In this document: in pieces, positions 5,780 to 8,671 of the stretch
Numbering within the stretch: position 1 is the first letter of the stretch
Layout: every line of letters begins with the position of its first letter
Origin: CAZCWX01 sp964502465
GTDB taxonomy: Bacteria; Desulfobacterota; Binatia; Bin18
Assembly (NCBI GenBank): GCA_964502465.1
Contig: CAZCWX010000412.1
Span: 1 to 8,671 of the forward strand
Reading direction: 5' to 3'
Length of the DNA: 8,671 nucleotides
Made by a program: the position numbers and the translations under genes
Notes under the pieces: model-generated
Told to the model about the DNA's origin: nothing
Database searches by the model: none
The model's input: the letters and a program-made list of their open reading frames with translations, nothing else

Positions 5780-5808
5780 AGTTAGCACCTTCCAACGTGC
5801 ATCGTCAA
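5780..5808 (-). promoter_or_regulatory. Weak promoter candidate for the NIPSNAP gene
   Basis: On the minus strand TTGACG (5803-5808) is followed after 17 bp by CTAACT (5780-5785). The -35 is good and the -10 poor. It lies in the divergent gap to the small membrane-protein gene at 5901. Confidence 0.25.
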
Positions 5809-5900
5809 GTTTTGAGACACTGCGACTGTCGAAAGACTAGATAGAGAGCCTTGCGAGAGGGACAGGACAAGAATAGGCTTAGGCAGAGACAAGAGCACAG

Positions 5901-6110
5901 ATGATTGGCCTGTGGTTCAAACAATTCCGTGAGCGGCTTGGTGCAGATCGCGCGAAGGTGTTAGTCGATGTGAGTAAGGCACTAGCAACCGTATCTTTCA
6001 TTGGTGCTGGAACAGTGTTGCGTACTTCACTTTTTTCCGCAATCGTTCTTATCGTAGGGGGTTTTATTTTTTTATCCTTGGCATTGATACTGTCAGAACC
6101 GCCTCGTTAG
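5901..6110 (+). CDS. Small membrane protein of unknown function (69 aa)
   Basis: I do not recognise a family. The first 25 residues form an amphipathic, basic helix (MIGLWFKQFRERLGADRAKVL). A weakly hydrophobic segment with Gly/Ala follows (about residues 27-40, ALATVSFIGAGTVL). A strong transmembrane helix follows (about 44-64, LFSAIVLIVGGFIFLSLALIL), with a short EPPR tail. The N-terminal region before the membrane should be cytoplasmic by the positive-inside rule if residues 27-40 do not span. The ribosome binding site is weak. It is the first gene of a tight plus-strand unit, with its TAG stop inside the binding site of the 25-aa peptide gene and the M48 protease after that. An M48 substrate, adaptor or membrane regulator is conceivable from the context alone. 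Confidence 0.65.
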   Translation: MIGLWFKQFRERLGADRAKVLVDVSKALATVSFIGAGTVLRTSLFSAIVLIVGGFIFLSLALILSEPPR

Positions 6111-6119
6111 GAGGGGAAA

Positions 6120-6197
6120 ATGGACTATTTACTGTTGCTCATTATCTTCTTTGCTATCGCGATCCCTGTGGTCTGGTGGGCTAGTAAGCAACCATGA
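6120..6197 (+). CDS. 25-aa single-pass membrane micropeptide
   Basis: From the ATG at 6120 the frame encodes MDYLLLLIIFFAIAIPVVWW, then ASKQP and a TGA at 6195-6197. Nearly the whole peptide is one hydrophobic helix, with a Pro kink, a WW pair at the interface and a lysine near the end. TAGGAGGGG (6108-6116) sits 3 bases before the ATG and shares its TAG with the stop of the preceding gene, which suggests coupled translation. The M48 ATG follows 4 bases after its stop, and that gene has no strong binding site of its own. The micropeptide may therefore couple its translation, or be a true membrane partner. I know no family for it. Confidence 0.6.
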   Translation: MDYLLLLIIFFAIAIPVVWWASKQP

Positions 6198-6201
6198 CAG
6201 T

Positions 6202-7395
6202 ATGACAACCCTTCCTTCGATAGTATTAACCTTCCTCTTGGTTCTCTTCGGTGCGTGCAGCACCAACCCGCTCACCCAACGCCGCCAAATCATCTTGACC
6301 AGTGAGGACCAAGAACTTGCGCTTGGCGAGGTGCAGTACCGGGAGCTTCTCCGCACAGTCGCACTCAACCAGGATAGAGAAGCCAATCGCCTGGTCCGCA
6401 AAGTTGGTACCCGTATCGCCCACGCGGTAAATAGAGCAGATTACGCCTGGGAATTTGTAGTCATCAGTGACCCTGCTGTGGCCTTCGCTCGCGTGTTTCC
6501 CAGTGGAAAGGTTGTTGTGTATACGGGCATCTTTCCGGTCGCAGAGGACGAGACAGGACTCGCCATTCTTTTGAGCCACGATGCGGCTCATGCGCTCGCC
6601 CGACATCAAGGAGAAAAAGCTAGTCGAGACGTGTTGATGGAACTGGGATCGATGGGAGTCACGTTTGGCCCCGACCTTGCCCGCCAAGCGTACAACGCAG
6701 GATCAGCGATGGGCCTGATCTTGCCCTTCGGTCAGGTACAGGAGTCAGAGGCAGATGCCCTAGGTCTGCTGTTAGTAGCGAAAGCGGGGTATGATCCGAG
6801 CGCAGCGTTAGCAGTATGGGAGCGCATGGCGAGAGAAAACGAAAAAAATTCTCAGCCTCCTGCCTTTCTCTTGACTCACCCGGGTTACGGAACACGCCGT
6901 CAGGCTATTGAGCGGCTCTTGCCTGAAGCGCGGCAGTCTTACATGCAGACCACAGGCGTGAAGACGCCCGAGAAGCTCCCTTCTCTCGCTAGCCTGGAAC
7001 CGGTTGACGAGACGGAAAGCGCGCTGATACAGGCGATGGGGACTCTCGATCAATTCGCTGCTGTTTCACCAACGGGTCGTGAGGCGATCATCGCAGCCGT
7101 GGCAGAGGAACTGCAACTGACTCCACAGGCTGTAGAGGCACCTGCTCATTCATTCGCGTTGAGACCAGGGGAATCTGCCTTCGTCTTCACTTTAGCCGCA
7201 GCGAGCGGAGAGAGTGTTGAGAACCTCGTCGCTGCAGTGGAGCAGACACGCTCCTGGCTGGTGGTGGCCACCGATCTGGGCATTCCTCTGACCGAGCTGT
7301 TACCACGCATGCAAACCATAGTAGAGTCTGCCCAAAGGCAACTGAACCAAGAAAATGAAGCCGGCTCTCTTCTTATGAAGAGGGGAAAGAGTTGA
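6202..7395 (+). CDS. M48-family metalloprotease-like lipoprotein with HDxxH motif
   Basis: This 397-aa protein is exported and probably lipidated: a short hydrophobic signal (residues 5-18) ends in LFGAC, with C19 as the likely lipid-bearing residue. The M48 core runs from about 30 to 245. Landmarks are FPSGKVVVYTGIF (99-111), the zinc motif HDAAH (126-130), the third ligand region ESEAD (181-185) and THPGYGTRRQAIERL (225-239). In M48 peptidases the motif is HExxH and the Glu activates water. Here it is Asp (GAT at 6580-6582), while both His and E181 are kept, so zinc may bind but activity could be weak or absent. Residues about 250-397 form an extension beyond YggG/LoiP-sized relatives, with a SGESVENLVAAVEQTRSWLVVATDLGI segment. 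I start at the ATG at 6202, since it gives a proper signal peptide. Translation is probably coupled to the micropeptide ending 4 bases earlier. The 3' end overlaps the convergent hydrolase gene by 23 bp. Confidence 0.88.
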   Translation: MTTLPSIVLTFLLVLFGACSTNPLTQRRQIILTSEDQELALGEVQYRELLRTVALNQDREANRLVRKVGTRIAHAVNRADYAWEFVVISDPAVAFARVFPSGKVVVYTGIFPVAEDETGLAILLSHDAAHALARHQGEKASRDVLMELGSMGVTFGPDLARQAYNAGSAMGLILPFGQVQESEADALGLLLVAKAGYDPSAALAVWERMARENEKNSQPPAFLLTHPGYGTRRQAIERLLPEARQSYMQTTGVKTPEKLPSLASLEPVDETESALIQAMGTLDQFAAVSPTGREAIIAAVAEELQLTPQAVEAPAHSFALRPGESAFVFTLAAASGESVENLVAAVEQTRSWLVVATDLGIPLTELLPRMQTIVESAQRQLNQENEAGSLLMKRGKS

Positions 7396-8194
7396 ACACA
7401 AAGTCTCTCATGACGTGCAAATAGGTTTCTCCGCCAACTTCGTGCAAATTCGCATGCCCGCCTCCAGGAACGGCATAGAACGCTTTGGGTGACCGGGCCA
7501 GCGCGTACAGGTCCTGCCCCTGCTGAAAAGGAATGGTCTCATCAGCCGTCCCATGCATCACTAAGACTGGAGCCTGCAGCTCGCCAATGATCCGCGCTAA
7601 GTTGAAATCCCCATCCACGAGAAAGGCTAAGGGTGGCAGCACAATCTGTCCCATCGCGTAGAGCGAGTAAAATGGCGCAGAGAGGATGACCAGGTCTGGT
7701 GGGTTCTCCACTCCCAACGTCACGACGACCGCGCAGCCAAGCGATTCGCCAAAATACACCAGCCGCTTCCCGTTTGCCCACCCACGCGCATGGACAAGGG
7801 TCACAGCGTCGCGGCCGTCAGCGACAATACCAGGAATGGACGGCTTTCCCTGACTTTTGCCGTATCCCTGATAGTCGAACAAGAGGTGACTTCCTCCAAG
7901 GTGCGCGTAGAGTAGCTGCAGATGGGATAAGCGGTGGGAAATGTTGCCGGCATTCCCATGGAACCAGATGAAGAGCAGGTCTCCACGACCGGGGATATAC
8001 CAACCGTGTAACGTGCGATCATCCCTGCCGCCAAACCACACTTCTTCATACGGAAGACCATAGGCCGCGGGCGAAGTGCGAACCTCAGGATTCGGGTGGA
8101 ACAGAAAGACATGTTTCAGCCAATCTATCGGCGTACTCAACACTGAAGCAAACAAGGCGCCGAATGAGGTCCATCCCACTATCGTACTACTCAT
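7373..8194 (-). CDS. Alpha/beta hydrolase, BEM46/ABHD12-13-like
   Basis: This 273-aa protein has the full serine-hydrolase set. HGNAGN (79-84) is the oxyanion-hole loop. FDYQGYGKSQG (106-116) is the family signature. FGESLG (148-153) carries nucleophile S151, HGTADETIP (214-222) carries acid D218, and GGGHANL (244-250) carries H247. The family acts on ester or thioester lipids, often at membranes. The N-terminal stretch, about residues 4-31 (IVGWTSFGALFASVLS... WLKHVFLF), is hydrophobic and could anchor it to the inner membrane; it has no lipobox. The ATG at 8194 is preceded only by a weak AAGGA at long spacing. A TGTGCA/TATAAT promoter lies about 80 bp upstream. The gene is convergent with the M48 gene and shares 23 bp with its end, so antisense interference between them is possible. 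Substrate unknown. Confidence 0.9.
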   Translation of the reverse strand: MSSTIVGWTSFGALFASVLSTPIDWLKHVFLFHPNPEVRTSPAAYGLPYEEVWFGGRDDRTLHGWYIPGRGDLLFIWFHGNAGNISHRLSHLQLLYAHLGGSHLLFDYQGYGKSQGKPSIPGIVADGRDAVTLVHARGWANGKRLVYFGESLGCAVVVTLGVENPPDLVILSAPFYSLYAMGQIVLPPLAFLVDGDFNLARIIGELQAPVLVMHGTADETIPFQQGQDLYALARSPKAFYAVPGGGHANLHEVGGETYLHVMRDFVFNSFPSS

Positions 8195-8222
8195 GGGTCG
8201 CTCACATCCTTCGTTCTTTTAC

Positions 8223-8250
8223 TTGACAACTCGCTGAGCCGGAGTATCTA
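8223..8250 (+). promoter_or_regulatory. Candidate promoter of the BKACE gene
   Basis: A perfect TTGACA (8223-8228) is followed after 16 bp by TATCTA (8245-8250). Transcription would start near 8257, giving a leader of about 60 bases before the ATG at 8318. Confidence 0.45.
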
Positions 8251-8271
8251 ATAACGCCCGCACGATCACGA

Positions 8272-8300
8272 ATTATAGCTGAGGTTGTTCGGGATGCACA
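8272..8300 (-). promoter_or_regulatory. Candidate promoter of the alpha/beta hydrolase gene
   Basis: On the minus strand a perfect TATAAT (8272-8277) is preceded at 17 bp by TGTGCA (8295-8300, 3 of 6 to consensus). It would direct transcription leftwards into the hydrolase. Its start region overlaps the start region of the opposing BKACE promoter, so the two may compete. Confidence 0.45.
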
Positions 8301-8317
8301 TCGTAAGGAGGGAACCT

Positions 8318-8671
8318 ATGGCGAATAAAGTCATCATCGAAGTCCGCATTAACGAATACACCATGCGCGATCATAACCCCAACGTGCCGTACAGTCCGGC
8401 GGAAATCGCGAACCAAGCACTGGAGTGCTGGCGCGAAGGCGCTTCCATCATTCACTATCATGCCCGCGACCCCAAAACCGGTGCCCCCTCTGGCGATGCC
8501 AACCTGTATGCGGAAACAGTGCGTCGCATCAAAGAGAAGAGCGATCTCATTACCATGCCCACGCTTGGCGCCTGGTGGATGCCGTCGCCTGAGGCGCGCA
8601 TCGCACACATCGTTGAGATGGCGAAAGATCCACTGACCAAGCCTGAGCTTGGTCCCATCGACATGGCGACC
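8318..8671 (+). CDS. Beta-keto acid cleavage enzyme (BKACE, DUF849), N-terminal 118 residues
   Basis: The gene is cut by the window end; the visible 118 codons stay open to the last base. The protein opens MANKVIIEVRINEYTMRDHN, and NVPYSPAEIANQALECWREG follows. IIHYHARDPKTG gives H46 and H48, the two histidines that bind the catalytic metal (Zn) in this family. The enzymes cleave a beta-keto acid with acetyl-CoA to yield acetoacetate and a new acyl-CoA; the prototype is 3-keto-5-aminohexanoate cleavage enzyme (Kce) of lysine fermentation, but the family accepts many substrates. TAAGGAGGG (8304-8312) lies 5 bases before the ATG. The third metal ligand and substrate-specifying residues lie beyond the window, so the substrate is open. 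Together with the thiolase and dehydrogenase it suggests a keto-acid/acyl-CoA catabolic neighbourhood. Confidence 0.92.
   Translation, partial: MANKVIIEVRINEYTMRDHNPNVPYSPAEIANQALECWREGASIIHYHARDPKTGAPSGDANLYAETVRRIKEKSDLITMPTLGAWWMPSPEARIAHIVEMAKDPLTKPELGPIDMAT

Noticed and set aside
5812..5843. TTGAGA...TAGATA promoter for the 69-aa gene
   Set aside because: The spacer is 20 bp and the -10 box is poor, so it is too weak to list as a feature.
6226..6687. Minus-strand frame of 153 codons inside the M48 gene
   Set aside because: The plus-strand frame carries the signal peptide and zinc-site motifs; the antisense product has none.
8273..8608. Minus-strand frame of 111 codons opposite the BKACE start
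   Set aside because: It is the antisense of a strongly conserved BKACE N-terminus with a good ribosome binding site.

Overview
This window looks like chromosomal DNA from an uncultured, GC-leaning Gram-negative bacterium with a repeat-rich genome. Three things suggest this: strong AGGAGG-type ribosome binding sites, a lipoprotein-type M48 protease, and acyl-CoA enzymes with many dispersed REP-like and simple-sequence repeats. That mix recalls Tectomicrobia, Binatota or Desulfobacterota-like lineages. The placement is an impression from sequence style, not a demonstrated affiliation. I see no rRNA, tRNA, CRISPR array or complete insertion sequence.

Layout. Positions 1-629 (-) hold an AAA/NACHT-like ATPase fragment (Walker A GEPGIGKT) that has no start codon and whose downstream end is broken by a REP-like hairpin. 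Next come a GNAT acetyltransferase (778-1224, -) and a small hypothetical protein (1282-1539, -). Positions 1673-2502 (+) are a decayed gene of the same regulator family: the first residues of a winged-helix domain are joined directly to the C-terminal TPR region. That remnant has a frameshift, a stop in a simple-sequence linker, and a MITE-like insertion whose removal restores the frame exactly. A Phd/YefM-type antitoxin without a toxin follows (2541-2801, -).

The metabolic block lies on the minus strand. It consists of a NIPSNAP-family protein (5450-5740, with its own terminator), a thiolase of the SCP2/COG0183 type (3929-5095) and an MFE-type short-chain dehydrogenase (2911-3822). The thiolase and dehydrogenase probably form a two-gene unit for the last steps of an acyl-CoA beta-oxidation-like pathway. 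A foldback element of about 175 bp separates NIPSNAP from the thiolase and may supply part of the thiolase promoter.

The right part carries a plus-strand unit of a 69-aa membrane protein, a 25-aa single-helix peptide and an M48 metalloprotease lipoprotein. The zinc motif of the protease reads HDAAH rather than HExxH. The protease overlaps tail to tail with a BEM46/ABHD12-13-like alpha/beta hydrolase (7373-8194, -). That hydrolase is divergent from the start of a beta-keto acid cleavage enzyme (BKACE, DUF849) that runs off the window.

The best candidate for something not already described is the two-micropeptide plus atypical-M48 operon. The MITE in the dead regulator, and simple-sequence repeats that occur both between genes and as protein linkers, are the other points of interest.
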